DNA from: an uncultured Alphaproteobacteria bacterium
GTDB taxonomy: Bacteria; Pseudomonadota; Alphaproteobacteria; Geminicoccales; Geminicoccaceae
Direction of reading: 5' to 3'
DNA length: 46,540 nucleotides
Assembly: GCA_937926445.1 (NCBI GenBank)
Contig: CALBAK010000027.1
Span: forward strand, 1-46,540
Part shown: piece after piece, positions 1 through 9,698 of the stretch
Numbering within the stretch: position 1 is the first letter of the stretch
Layout of the letters: each line of letters opens with the position of its first letter
Notes under the pieces: model-generated
Seen by the model: only the letters and a program-made list of their open reading frames with translations
Database searches by the model: none
What the model was told of the DNA's origin: nothing
Translations under genes and position numbers: made by a program

Positions 1-115
1 CGCGCGTCGAGCACAGGGCTCGATCGCAGCCTCCGATCGACTCCGGGCATGGTCTATCAGAATTCACTCGTGATCGTGTCCTGTCGACGCGGTCGAGGCG
101 CAAGAGGGAAACGCC

Positions 116-373
116 ATGAAGACTGTGCTGCTCGCATCCTCGATGCTAGTCCTCGCCGCGGCGGCGGCCCGAGCCGAGCCGGTCGAGCTCGCGGCGCCGG
201 ACCTCGATCGCGTCGTCGCCGACCAGTCGCACGACGGTGGCGGTGGCGGTGACGGTGGCGGCGGGGGAACGCTGCCGTCGCTCGGCTTCGGCAACAAGGG
301 CAGCGGCAATCTCGGCGTCGGCGTGACCGGCGAGGGCTGGATCGGCATCGGGCCGATCAAGTTCTCGCGCTAG
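116..373 (+). CDS. Small glycine-rich exported protein, function unknown
   Basis: This encodes 85 residues. Residues 1-20 look like a Sec signal peptide: a lysine at position 2, a hydrophobic Leu/Ala core and an ARA-type cleavage site. After that comes a short acidic segment, a glycine run with one aspartate (about residues 41-51), and a glycine-rich tail ending in IKFSR. An AGAGGGA ribosome-binding site lies 6 nt before the ATG. I do not recognise a family. The mature product would be about 65 residues, probably periplasmic or surface-exposed. It stands alone, convergent with dnaJ. The 115 bases before it hold no gene that I can see. Confidence 0.6.
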   Translation: MKTVLLASSMLVLAAAAARAEPVELAAPDLDRVVADQSHDGGGGGDGGGGGTLPSLGFGNKGSGNLGVGVTGEGWIGIGPIKFSR

Positions 374-476
374 CCGCAGAGCCGACGCACGCGAGGTGGT
401 CGCGGCCGAACGCGCGCGGAAACGGCGAAGCGCGAGGCCGTCGTCGGCGACGGAAGAGGGGGTGCGGGGGCCCCCC

Positions 477-1619
<1,143 letters not shown>

Positions 1620-1643
1620 TTATCGTCGGATCGCCGTCCGCTT

Positions 1644-1670
1644 CGGGCCGCCTCCAGGACCGGCGGCCCG
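1644..1670 (-). terminator. GC-rich hairpin between dnaK and dnaJ
   Basis: A perfect 9-bp inverted repeat (arms 1644-1652 and 1662-1670, 9-nt loop) lies in the 77-nt gap after the dnaK stop. No T-run follows it on the minus strand. It is more likely an attenuator or mRNA-stability element that gives more DnaK than DnaJ than a full terminator. Confidence 0.4.
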
Positions 1671-1684
1671 ATCGTCGCGCCGGC

Positions 1685-3592
1685 TCACGCCGAGCGCTTT
1701 TTGTCGTCGTCGACTTCCTCGAACTCGGCGTCGACCACGCCCGAGTCGCGGCCGGAGGAAGCACCGGCCCCGGCCGAGGCCTCGGCCTGCTGCGCGCGGT
1801 ACATCGCCTCGCCGAGTTTCATCGCGGCCTGGGCGAGCGCGTCGGTCCGGCTCTTGATCAGCGCCGCGTCCTCCTTGTCGAGGACCTCTTTGAGCTCGGC
1901 GATCGCCCGCTCGATCGCCTCCCGATCGGCACTCGACACCTTGGAGCCGTGCTCCTTGAGGCTCTTCTCGGTCGAGTAGAGGAGGCTGTCGGCGTGGTTG
2001 CGAGCGTCGATCAGCTCGCGGCGCCGCCTGTCCTCCGCCGCGTGCTCCTGGGCTTCCTTTATCATCCGCTCGATCTCGGCTTCGGTGAGGCCGCCGGAGG
2101 CCTGGATCCGGATCGCCTGCTCCTTGCCGGTGGCCTTGTCCTTGGCCGAGACGTTGACGATCCCGTTGGCGTCGATGTCGAAGGTCACCTCGATCTGCGG
2201 CACGCCGCGCGGAGCGGGCGGAATGCCCACCAGGTCGAACTGGCCCAACAGCTTGTTCTGGGCCGCGATCTCGCGTTCTCCCTGGAACACGCGGATGGTA
2301 ACGGCCGACTGATTGTCCTCGGCGGTCGAGAAGATCTGGCTCTTCTTGGTCGGGATCGTCGTGTTGCGCTCGATGATCCGCGTGAAGACCCCGCCGAGCG
2401 TCTCGATACCGAGCGAGAGAGGCGTCACGTCCAACAGAAGGACGTCCTTGACTTCGCCGGACAGAACCGCCCCCTGAATGGCCGCGCCGACCGCCACCAC
2501 CTCGTCGGGATTGACTCCCTGGTGCGGCTGCTTGCCGAAGAACTGTTTGACCGTCTCGATGACCTTGGGCATGCGGGTCATGCCGCCGACGAGGATCACC
2601 TCGTCGATGTCGGCCGCCCGCAGTCCCGCGTCCTTCAAGGCCTGGCGACAGGGCTCGATCGTCTTCTGGATCAGATCGTCGACCAGCGCCTCGAACTTGG
2701 CGCGGGTGATCTTCATCGTCAGATGCTTGGGACCGGTCGCGTCCGCCGTGATGAAGGGCAGGTTGACCTCGGTCTGCATGGTCGAGCTGAGCTCGATCTT
2801 GGCCTTCTCGGCGGCCTCCTTGAGGCGCTGCAGCGCGAGCCGGTCGTTGCGCAGGTCGATCCCGTGCTCCTTCTTGAACTCGTCCGCCATGTAGTCGATG
2901 AGGCGCTTGTCGAAGTCCTCACCGCCCAGGAAGGTGTCGCCGTTGGTCGACTTGACCTCGAAGACCCCGTCGCCGATCTCGAGGATCGAGATGTCGAAGG
3001 TGCCGCCGCCCAGGTCGTAGACGGCGATCGTGCCGCTCTTCTTCTTGTCGAAGCCGTAGGCGAGCGCGGCCGCGGTCGGCTCGTTGATGATGCGCAGCAC
3101 CTCTAGGCCGGCGATCCGGCCGGCGTCCTTGGTCGCCTGGCGCTGGCTGTCGTTGAAGTAGGCGGGGACGGTGATGACCGCCTTGGTCGCCGGCTGGCCG
3201 AGATAGCGCTCGGCCGTCTGCTTCATCTTCTTGAGGACCTCGGCGCTCACCTGCGAGGGCGCGAGCTTCTTGTCGCGGACCTGGACCCAGGCGTCGCCGT
3301 TGTCGGCGCGCACGATCTTGTAGGGGACCATGTCCATGTCTTTGCGGACGATCGGGTCGTCGAACCGCCGACCGATCAGCCGCTTGACCGCGAAGAGCGT
3401 ATTTTCGGGGTTGGTCACCGCCTGACGCTTGGCGGGCATCCCGACCAGGATCTCGCCGTCCTCGGTGTAGGCCACCATCGACGGCGTGGTGCGCATCCCC
3501 TCCTCGTTCTCGATGACGCGGACGTTCTTGCCCTCCATCACCGCGACGCAACTGTTGGTCGTGCCGAGGTCGATGCCGATAATCTTGCTCAT
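1685..3592 (-). CDS. dnaK: Molecular chaperone DnaK (Hsp70)
   Basis: This 635-residue Hsp70 has the usual length. It opens with [17 protein letters not shown], the phosphate-1 loop of the ATPase domain. It also carries the YDLGGGTFD phosphate-2 motif, an LVGGMTRMP adenosine-motif segment, the substrate-binding domain and a C-terminal lid ending in an acidic [10 protein letters not shown] tail. The reading frame stays open far upstream. The start at 3592 was chosen because family homology begins there and AGAGGA sits 6 nt before the ATG. DnaK works with DnaJ in cytosolic protein folding. A possible heat-shock promoter lies about 105-133 nt upstream. The adjoining genes upstream encode flagellar proteins. 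Confidence 0.98.
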   Translation of the reverse strand: MSKIIGIDLGTTNSCVAVMEGKNVRVIENEEGMRTTPSMVAYTEDGEILVGMPAKRQAVTNPENTLFAVKRLIGRRFDDPIVRKDMDMVPYKIVRADNGDAWVQVRDKKLAPSQVSAEVLKKMKQTAERYLGQPATKAVITVPAYFNDSQRQATKDAGRIAGLEVLRIINEPTAAALAYGFDKKKSGTIAVYDLGGGTFDISILEIGDGVFEVKSTNGDTFLGGEDFDKRLIDYMADEFKKEHGIDLRNDRLALQRLKEAAEKAKIELSSTMQTEVNLPFITADATGPKHLTMKITRAKFEALVDDLIQKTIEPCRQALKDAGLRAADIDEVILVGGMTRMPKVIETVKQFFGKQPHQGVNPDEVVAVGAAIQGAVLSGEVKDVLLLDVTPLSLGIETLGGVFTRIIERNTTIPTKKSQIFSTAEDNQSAVTIRVFQGEREIAAQNKLLGQFDLVGIPPAPRGVPQIEVTFDIDANGIVNVSAKDKATGKEQAIRIQASGGLTEAEIERMIKEAQEHAAEDRRRRELIDARNHADSLLYSTEKSLKEHGSKVSSADREAIERAIAELKEVLDKEDAALIKSRTDALAQAAMKLGEAMYRAQQAEASAGAGASSGRDSGVVDAEFEEVDDDKKRSA

Positions 3593-3963
3593 GACGATCC
3601 TCTCGCGAGCGACGTGTCGCGACGTCCTCGTGCCTGGCGGGCGGCTCGCTCCGCCGCCGGCGACGCGTCGCGGGCGGAGCTTTCGAAGCCGCGCGTGATG
3701 TAGGGAGGCGGCCCGCGTGCTGCAACCTCGCGCGGCGGCGATCGAAGCCGTGCGCCGGGTCGCGCTTCGAGCCGGGGTACGATCGATCTGCCGCCGGGGC
3801 CGACCGCGCGCGGGTCGGGGCGCGCGACCGCCGCGACGTGGGCACAGCCACGATCGCCCGCTGCCTCGAGCCCGCGATCGCGCGATCTCGGGGCGGTGGG
3901 GGGACGTCCCGACCCTGGCGTCGGGCTCCCCGCCTTCCGCTGGGGGAACTGTCGGTCCCGACC
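3593..3963. other. Gene-free stretch between fliS and dnaK
   Basis: This 371-nt stretch shows no convincing gene; open frames here are Arg/Pro-rich and have no ribosome-binding site. It should hold the dnaK promoter and leader and the 3' end of the flagellar transcript. A small hairpin (CCCGAC 3908-3913, GTCGGG 3920-3925) lies 39 nt after the fliS stop without a T-run. Confidence 0.6.
3697..3725 (-). promoter_or_regulatory. Possible sigma-32 (RpoH) promoter of dnaK
   Basis: Read on the minus strand, GTTG (3722-3725) is followed after 18 nt by CCTACAT (3697-3703). This approximates the alphaproteobacterial RpoH pattern CTTG-N17/18-CYTATNT. It lies about 105 nt before the dnaK ATG, where a heat-shock promoter is expected. 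Both boxes have a mismatch, so this is only a candidate. I saw no CIRCE element. Confidence 0.4.
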
Positions 3964-4419
3964 TCAGGCCGAGAGCGCGAACCGCCTCGTCGGGGCTTCG
4001 GATCCACGATCCGGCGCGGTCGCGTTCGCGCCGTCGTTCCCCCTCCCGAGGCGGGCCCACGCCTCGCGCAGCGGGTCGAGCAGCGCGATCAGCTCGCGCG
4101 CGATCGCGGCATCGTTGCGGACGTTGAGTGCCGTCAGCCGCTGGTCGACGTAGCGGTAGAGCGCTCCGAGGCGGGCGGCGATCTCCCCGCCGCGCTCCCG
4201 GTCGAGCGCCGCCTCGAGCGTGCGGACGATCGTCCTGGCCCGTTCCGAAGCCCGCCAACGCGCCTCGATCTCGCCCCGGCCGATCGCCGCTTCGGCCTCC
4301 TTGAGGAAGCGGATCGCCGCTTCGTAGGCGAACGCTACGCGCGCGCTCGGCGGCAGCGTGTCGAAACCCCGCGCATAGGCGTCGAAGGCGCGCGCGCGCG
4401 CCCCGTTTCTCTCGCTCAT
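3964..4419 (-). CDS. fliS: Flagellar export chaperone FliS
   Basis: This 151-residue protein fits FliS, the cytosolic chaperone that holds flagellin unpolymerised until export. The helical core matches the family: an early [22 protein letters not shown] segment analogous to the Y...LI.LLYDGAI helix, then [20 protein letters not shown], a typical FliS signature, and a closing [12 protein letters not shown] helix. About 25 poorly conserved residues follow. It is the last gene of fliC-flaG-fliD-fliS, 16 nt after fliD. The assignment rests on family pattern and on position. Confidence 0.88.
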   Translation of the reverse strand: MSERNGARARAFDAYARGFDTLPPSARVAFAYEAAIRFLKEAEAAIGRGEIEARWRASERARTIVRTLEAALDRERGGEIAARLGALYRYVDQRLTALNVRNDAAIARELIALLDPLREAWARLGRGNDGANATAPDRGSEAPTRRFALSA

Positions 4420-4435
4420 GGTCCCCCGCCGCTCC

Positions 4436-6166
4436 TCAGCGTTTCGCCTCGAAGGCGCGCGCCTGCGCTTCGACCTGCTGCAAAAGGGTCTTCGTCAGCG
4501 CGAGCGTCTGTTCCAGCCGCGAGAACTTCTCGTAGAGCTCTTTGCGGTACCGTTCCACGCGCTCGTTGATCCGCTCGATCTCGCGGGAGAGACGGCCGTT
4601 GTCCTCGCCGAGCGCTCGCACGCTGTTCGCGATCGTACCTTCGAACGCATCCGTAAGCCGATCGAGCGCGTTGAACAGCCGATCGGCCACCCCCTGGGTG
4701 AAACTCACCTCCACGGTCTGCGAGCCGCTGCCGACCCAGGCGAGCTCGAGACCCTCGTAGGCGGTGCCCGGCGCACCTTTTATCCGACCGCCTTCGACCA
4801 GCGCCGCGACACCGTCCAGCGTCGCCGATTCCGGCACGCCGTCGTTGTCCGCGTCGGTGATCGCCACCGAAAAGCTGCGGTCCGTAATAAGGTTGGACCG
4901 CGTTGCCACCCGCAGTTCGGGAGACGAGATCGTGGCTCGGAACTCGAAGAGATCGCGGACCTTCTCGAAGTCGCCCGCCAAGGCGCGCTCGAGCTTTGCC
5001 TCGTCGAGCACGAGATCGCCGCTGCCGTGGCGCCGGACCCCGATCGCCGCGAGCTGGTCGAACGAGCCGCTCGGCACACCCTCGACGCGCATCCCGAGGG
5101 CCGCGTCGACCTCGCCCAGTACCCGGCGCAACAGATTGTCGCCGAACAACACCGCATCCGACGCGACGCGGCCGCTCTCGCTCACCGTCTGGTGTTTGGC
5201 GGCGAAGGCGCGCAGCGCGTTGTAGGCTTCGACCAGCTCGCGCACGGCCCCGCGCACCCCCGCGGTCGCGGGCTCGATGCCGACGTCCACCACCTGTCCC
5301 GGCGCCGCACGGAACAGGTTGAGCGTCACGCCCGGCACCGCGTCGCCGACGAGGTTGCTCGATCGCTCCAGGACCTGACCGTCGATCGAGAAGCGGGCCG
5401 TCTGCGCCGCGACGAGCTCGTGCTTGATCGAAGCCGAGGCGGTGAGCCCGATGCGGTCGAGCACCTCTTCGCCGCCCGCCGGTGCGAGCGCGATCGCGCG
5501 CCCGGTCTCGCTCGCCGAAAGGACCAGTCGCACGTCACCCGGTGCGACCGTCAGGAGACTCGCGCGCACACCGGTCGTGCCGCGCTGCGCCTCGATCGCG
5601 TCGCGCAGTTGCGCGAGCGTCGTCGTTCCGTCGACCGCGATCGTCGCCGTCGGGCCGCCCGCCAGGCCGATCGTGAACGAGCCCGCGAAGGCGGCACCGC
5701 CGTTGAAGGCGTCGGCCAGCGTCTGGTGGGCCGAGGCCGCGGCGTCGGCCCGGATCTTGTGCGCGGTGGCGAGCCGCTCCACCTCGAGGCCGAACCGTTG
5801 CGCCTGCGCCCGGGGGCCGGCCTGCACGCCCACGATGTCCGCGGCCGGAACCGATCCCGAGGTCGAAAGAAAAGCGTCCTTCCTTTCGAAAAGGTTGCGC
5901 TCCGCTCCGAGCACGCCCGGCGGGTTGCGCAGGCCGTCGACCGCGTCGCGCAGCCGCGCCGCGAGGCCGCGCAACTCTTCGAGAGCCGCGGCACGAGCCT
6001 CGTTGCGTTCGATCCGCTGCTCGATGCGCAGTGCCGGCACCCGTTTCGCCTGCGCCAGGGCTTCGACGAGCTTCTCGGTGTCGAGGTCCGAAGCACCTCC
6101 CAACAGGCGGACCGTGTTGCCCTGGATGCCGAGCGTCCCGGCCGAAAGCGTGCTGCTCGTGACCAT
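4436..6166 (-). CDS. fliD: Flagellar hook-associated protein 2 (filament cap) FliD
   Basis: This 576-residue protein is the filament cap that guides flagellin subunits to the growing tip. The N-terminal D0-like region (IQGNTVRLLGGASDLDTEKLVEALAQAKRVPALRIEQRI) is typical of FliD_N. The C-terminal third contains a long coiled coil with LNALDRLTDAFEGTIANSV and a heptad segment, matching FliD_C. The ATG follows a TGAGGT ribosome-binding site that overlaps the flaG stop, suggesting translational coupling. It is exported by the flagellar type III apparatus, so the lack of a signal peptide is expected. Confidence 0.93.
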   Translation of the reverse strand: MVTSSTLSAGTLGIQGNTVRLLGGASDLDTEKLVEALAQAKRVPALRIEQRIERNEARAAALEELRGLAARLRDAVDGLRNPPGVLGAERNLFERKDAFLSTSGSVPAADIVGVQAGPRAQAQRFGLEVERLATAHKIRADAAASAHQTLADAFNGGAAFAGSFTIGLAGGPTATIAVDGTTTLAQLRDAIEAQRGTTGVRASLLTVAPGDVRLVLSASETGRAIALAPAGGEEVLDRIGLTASASIKHELVAAQTARFSIDGQVLERSSNLVGDAVPGVTLNLFRAAPGQVVDVGIEPATAGVRGAVRELVEAYNALRAFAAKHQTVSESGRVASDAVLFGDNLLRRVLGEVDAALGMRVEGVPSGSFDQLAAIGVRRHGSGDLVLDEAKLERALAGDFEKVRDLFEFRATISSPELRVATRSNLITDRSFSVAITDADNDGVPESATLDGVAALVEGGRIKGAPGTAYEGLELAWVGSGSQTVEVSFTQGVADRLFNALDRLTDAFEGTIANSVRALGEDNGRLSREIERINERVERYRKELYEKFSRLEQTLALTKTLLQQVEAQARAFEAKR

Positions 6167-6175
6167 CGCTTGACC

Positions 6176-6532
6176 TCAGGTGCGGATGTCGACCAGCCGG
6201 TGCTCGCCGCGCGCGGCCGCCCAGAACCGCAGGAGCTGTTCGGGCGGGTACTGGCCCACGACCTCCTGCGTCCCGCGTTCCCGGACGACCACGACGAACC
6301 GCCCGCTCGCCTCGTCGTGTCGGGTCTCGACCGTCACGGGCCGATCGGGGTGGACCAGCGCAGCGGCCCGTTCGATCCGCGGATCGACCCGGCTCGCCCG
6401 TTCGCTCGGGCCGATCGGCTCGACCGCGCCGGCGGTGAGCACGGGCGCGGCGGGGCGCGGGGCGGCGAGGGCGGCGGTCGGCGGAGGCGCCGCGGTCGTC
6501 GGGGAACTCGGAGCGGGTGCGAGCGGGTTCAC
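6176..6532 (-). CDS. flaG: FlaG family flagellar protein
   Basis: This encodes 118 residues. The first 55 are a Pro/Ala-rich disordered tail. The last 60 (VTVETRHDEASGRFVVVVRE, then QEVVGQYPPEQLLRFW) match the FlaG pattern of a short beta meander ending in an I/Y-P-x-E motif. FlaG proteins influence filament length. The start is GTG at 6532, with GGGAGG 7 nt upstream. Its position between fliC and fliD agrees with flaG in many bacteria. Similarity outside the C-terminal half is weak. Confidence 0.72.
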   Translation of the reverse strand: MNPLAPAPSSPTTAAPPPTAALAAPRPAAPVLTAGAVEPIGPSERASRVDPRIERAAALVHPDRPVTVETRHDEASGRFVVVVRERGTQEVVGQYPPEQLLRFWAAARGEHRLVDIRT

Positions 6533-6551
6533 GGCTCACCTCCCGGGAAAG

Positions 6552-6576
6552 GGGGCGGGGCCGCGGGCCCCGCCCC
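6552..6576 (-). terminator. Strong hairpin just after fliC
   Basis: A perfect 11-bp all-G/C stem (6552-6562 with 6566-6576, 3-nt loop) begins 12 nt after the fliC stop on the minus strand and is followed by only three Ts. It probably terminates most fliC transcripts while some read through into flaG-fliD-fliS. That would match the large excess of flagellin needed over cap and chaperone. Confidence 0.6.
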
Positions 6577-6588
6577 GTCCGCCGAACC

Positions 6589-7839
6589 TTATTGCAACAG
6601 CCGCAGGAGGTTCTGCGGCATCTGGTTGGCCTGGGCGAGCATCGCCACGTTGGCCTGCATCAGCACCTGGGCACTCGTGAACTTGGCCATCTCGGCCGCC
6701 ACGTCGACGTCCATGAGGGTCGAATGCGCCGCCTCGATGTTCTCGATGCCGGTAGCGATGTTGGCGCCGGCCGCATCGAACCGCGACATGAGCGCACCGA
6801 CGTTGGCGCGCGCCGCGCTCACGAGCCCGACCGCCGTATCGAGCGCGGTCGAGGCCGCTTTCGCGTTCGCTTGCGTGTCGATCGCCGAAGTTTCGATCCC
6901 GAGCCCCTTCGTGGAAACATTGTCGAGCGAGAAGGAGATTTCCTCGGTGCCGAGCACACCCACTTGGAAGGAGAGCGTACCGGACTGCGTAACGGTGAAC
7001 TGCGTGTTGGCACCGGCTGTCAGGTTTTGAGCAGTGTCGTTCGCAAGGGCCACGAAGTTGCTGAGGTCGAGGGCTATGCCAGCGTCATCGAACGTGATGG
7101 TTCGGTCGAGGACCACATTGTCCACAGCTGAGTCGTCGCCGAGGAAAAGCTGCGCTTGATACTTTCGAACATCAGCTGTAAAGTCTGGAGCAGTGCCTGC
7201 GTACTTTTCAGCAATTTCCAATGTAAACGTACCGATCCACCTATTGCTGGTGTCTGTTGCGGCTGTAAAGCTCAGTCGGAAATCCCGCTGCGGTGGAGTA
7301 GTCGCAGTCGAATCGTGGTCGATCGCGCCAACGTCGCCGATGACGCGCACCGTAATGCCACGGCTACCCGCACCCGTGGTCGCCCAATTGGTCCCCAAGG
7401 CGACCGACGTTCCCAGACTCCCGTCGATCAGGGTCTGGCCGTTGAACTTGGTCTGGACGGCGATCTCGCCGACCTGAGTTCTAAGCTGCGTGAACTCCTG
7501 GTTCAGATACGCCCGTTCGGTGTCGGTCACCGAACCCGAAGAGGCCTGCACCGCGAGCGCCTTCATCCGCTGCAGAATGTCGGCGATCCGCGCCATGCCG
7601 CCGTCCGCCACCTGCAACAGGCTCGTCGCCTGGCTCGTGTTGACCTGCGCCTGCTTGAGCGCCGCCACGTCGGCCTTGAGCTTGCTGCCGACCGCGAGCG
7701 AGGCGGCGTCGTCCGACGCCTTCACGATCCGCGAGCCCGAGGAGAGCTTGGCGACCGAACTCGAGGCCGAAGCACTGTTGTGCTGGAGATAGCGTAGCGC
7801 GGTGTTGGCTGCGGTGTTGGTGACGATGCTGTTGGGCAT
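6589..7839 (-). CDS. fliC: Flagellin (filament subunit)
   Basis: This 416-residue flagellin opens with MPNSIVTNTAANTALRYLQ and carries the D0/D1 segment KLSSGSRIVKASDDAASLAV. It ends with the conserved C-terminal helix, including VDVAAEMAKFTSAQVLMQAN and a final LLRLLQ. The conserved D0/D1 ends span roughly residues 1-145 and 330-416. Between them is a surface-exposed variable domain whose DNA is clearly AT-richer: 7081-7320 is about 52% G+C by my count. A -24/-12 promoter lies 73-88 nt before the ATG. AGAGGGA precedes the ATG. Chaperone, cap and methylase genes are adjacent. Confidence 0.97.
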   Translation of the reverse strand: MPNSIVTNTAANTALRYLQHNSASASSSVAKLSSGSRIVKASDDAASLAVGSKLKADVAALKQAQVNTSQATSLLQVADGGMARIADILQRMKALAVQASSGSVTDTERAYLNQEFTQLRTQVGEIAVQTKFNGQTLIDGSLGTSVALGTNWATTGAGSRGITVRVIGDVGAIDHDSTATTPPQRDFRLSFTAATDTSNRWIGTFTLEIAEKYAGTAPDFTADVRKYQAQLFLGDDSAVDNVVLDRTITFDDAGIALDLSNFVALANDTAQNLTAGANTQFTVTQSGTLSFQVGVLGTEEISFSLDNVSTKGLGIETSAIDTQANAKAASTALDTAVGLVSAARANVGALMSRFDAAGANIATGIENIEAAHSTLMDVDVAAEMAKFTSAQVLMQANVAMLAQANQMPQNLLRLLQ

Positions 7840-7911
7840 GAAAAGGTCCCTCTACCTGAAGGTGGCACCGGGCGTCTTGCCCTGCGGCCGGCGAGCCGGC
7901 GAACCACCCTT

Positions 7912-7927
7912 TGCAGAAGCCGTGCCA
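7912..7927 (-). promoter_or_regulatory. Sigma-54 (-24/-12) promoter of fliC
   Basis: The minus strand reads TGGCACGGCTTCTGCA. It matches the TGGCACG-N4-TTGCA consensus with one mismatch and has exact GG-N10-GC spacing. It lies 73 nt before the fliC ATG, giving a leader of about 60 nt. Late flagellar genes of several alphaproteobacteria use sigma-54 with an FlbD-type activator, so this is well placed. The activator gene is not in the window. Confidence 0.82.
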
Positions 7928-9600
7928 ACCTGGTCGCGATCCCCCCGCGCCACGCTCCGGTAGGCCCGGGGACCGTCGTTCATCGGCTCGGCCCGCAGCC
8001 CACGGGCAGAATTTGCCGGGCAGAGCCCTCCACCCGGCAGATCCTGCCTGCTTGAACGCGAGCCCTTCCCGGCGCGAGTCGATGGCCGAACCGGCACCCG
8101 CGGCGGTCGGATTTCCCCGGGCTCGCCGAAGGGGCCCTCTCCCCGCCCTCCCGGGGGGGCCGTCGCGGCCCGGGCGAGGTCGGGCAGGCCGAGGCCGGCG
8201 CGATGCCTCGGACCGATCTCCGGCGACGACGGATCGCGCCCGAGAGCGAGGGGATCGCGCCCGACGGAACCGGGCCTCGTAAGCCGCGCAGAGGCTGCTG
8301 CGCGCCTCCGAGCCCGTGTCCGCACCACCGCGAACGGAAAAGCCGCCTCCGGCGACTACCGTGGGCAACCGGCCGCCCCGCCGACGGACCGTTCGGCCCC
8401 GTACGCTCGCTCGAGCACGAGCCTCCGGGCGACGCCGGACGCCGCCTGCCGGCGAGCGCGAGCGACACCCGTGCCCGGGAGTGCTGCGAACGCCACCGAA
8501 ACGCGGGTGGGCGCCCTCGCCACCCCACAGATGCGGCGGATCGCTCGACCGGACGGCCCTCACCTTCCGCGACGTCCTCGCCGCCGCACGGCTGCAGCGG
8601 ATCGCTCGCTCGATGCACGCGGGCGCCGGCGAACCACCCGCATGTCCCGGGGCCCGCACCGGGCGCCGAGGCGGCGGCGGCCGCCGACGAGGGCCGACCG
8701 CGTTCGGCGAAGCCGGAGCACGCGGCCCGTCCCCTCGCCGGCCGGGGCATCGCGGGCCGTCCTCGGGGACCGTGGTGGACACGACCGATGGCTCCGGGTC
8801 GTGCCCGCTTTCCGGCCGATCCGCGCCCCGGGCGACGCTCGAGTGCGGGTCGCACCGTCGATCGCAACCGCTCGTCCACGACAACTCCTTCCGGCCGACG
8901 GGAGATCTCGACCGCACGATCGAGATCCCGGCGCGGATGCGTGCAGGGGAACAGCTCCTGCACCGCCGAGGTTTCGACCCCACCATCGGGATCCCGCTTC
9001 GGACTGGCACGCGCGACATGTTCTCCGTCCCGCGAGGTCTCGACCGCACGATGGGGATCCCGGCCCGGATCGGCGGGTGTCGCCCGCGACCGGCCTCCGC
9101 CGAATCGCGACCCGCGGTGGCTTCGGGCGGGCCCACCCGGCCGCTCGCACCTTCCGAACAACGACCGGGATCGGCTTCCGAAACCTGCTCCCGATCGCGC
9201 CCGCGCCGAACGGGTCCCTACCGATCCGGAAGGCCCGACGCCGTCCCGGAGCCGACGTGCGGTCCGTGCCGTCGCAGGCCGAAGACGGGCCCGCTGAACG
9301 GTCGCTCGGCACCGTCGCGGCGCGCCAGCGGCCGATCGTCCACCCCGCGGGTGGTGCGCCTCGGCCGCGACGCGGGAGAGGGTCTCGTTGGCCCGGTCCT
9401 CGGGTGCGGGCGCGCCCGCTCCCGGTCGTGCACTGAGCTCCGCGCGCACGTCGGGAAGCACGTGCGAGAGCCCGATCCGGGCCGCCGCGCGAGCGGGGTT
9501 CGGGCAAGCTCGGCGCCGGATCGCTCGCTCTCGCCGTCCCTCGTCTCGCGTTCGTATCGGCTCTTCGGCCGGGTCGGTGGCCGCGTCGGCAGACGCTGGT
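7928..9600. other. Long gene-free stretch upstream of the flagellin promoter
   Basis: This is about 1.7 kb without a gene I can support. Several long open frames exist on both strands, but their predicted proteins are Arg/Pro/Ser-rich low-complexity strings without a family, a credible start or consistent codon bias. That is what random 70% G+C sequence produces. The stretch contains a three-copy 66-bp-period repeat (8906-9103), a 13-bp direct repeat (GGATCGCGCCCGA, near 8231 and 8252) and several GC palindromes. It could be an upstream regulatory region of the sigma-54 promoter or decayed DNA. Confidence 0.55.
8906..9103. repeat. Three imperfect tandem repeats with exact 66-bp period
   Basis: Units start at 8906, 8972 and 9038. 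The first 34 or so bases of each are well conserved, of the form TYTCGACCSCACSATSGRG followed by ATCCCG and a CGGA segment. The remaining 28 or so vary, apart from a shared CGAGG just before the next unit. The first unit and its flank include a perfect 8-bp inverted repeat, GATCTCGA (8904-8911) and TCGAGATC (8920-8927). The units lie about 1.0-1.2 kb upstream of the flagellin promoter. A 66-bp period equals 22 codons, but I see no supported protein. Confidence 0.7.
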
Positions 9601-9626
9601 CCAAAAGAGGCATCGGCGCCGATGCC
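9601..9626 (-). terminator. Rho-independent terminator after fliB
   Basis: An 18-bp perfect palindrome (GGCATCGGC 9609-9617 and GCCGATGCC 9618-9626) can fold as a 7-bp stem with a GCGC loop. On the minus strand it is followed by TCTTTT. It lies about 75 nt beyond the fliB stop and would isolate fliB from the gene-free stretch. Confidence 0.6.
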
Positions 9627-9698
9627 AGGCTGCGATCGCACGCGCCGGTGGCCTCGCGTGCGACCCGGCGCGGGCACCGCCCGGCACGGTCCGCCGCC

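Noticed and set aside
3593-4258. 222-residue N-terminal extension of DnaK
   Set aside because: Hsp70 homology and a good ribosome-binding site both place the start at 3592; the upstream frame overlaps fliS in antisense.
8904-9103. CRISPR-like array (about 38-bp repeats, 28-bp spacers, 66-bp period)
   Set aside because: Only three units, repeats differ at many positions, and no cas genes are in the window. CRISPR repeats are normally near-identical.
7980-9677. Long open frames of about 550 residues or more on both strands
   Set aside because: They overlap each other, the fliC promoter, the fliB terminator and fliB itself. Their products are Arg/Pro/Ser-rich without any family; such frames are expected at 70% G+C.
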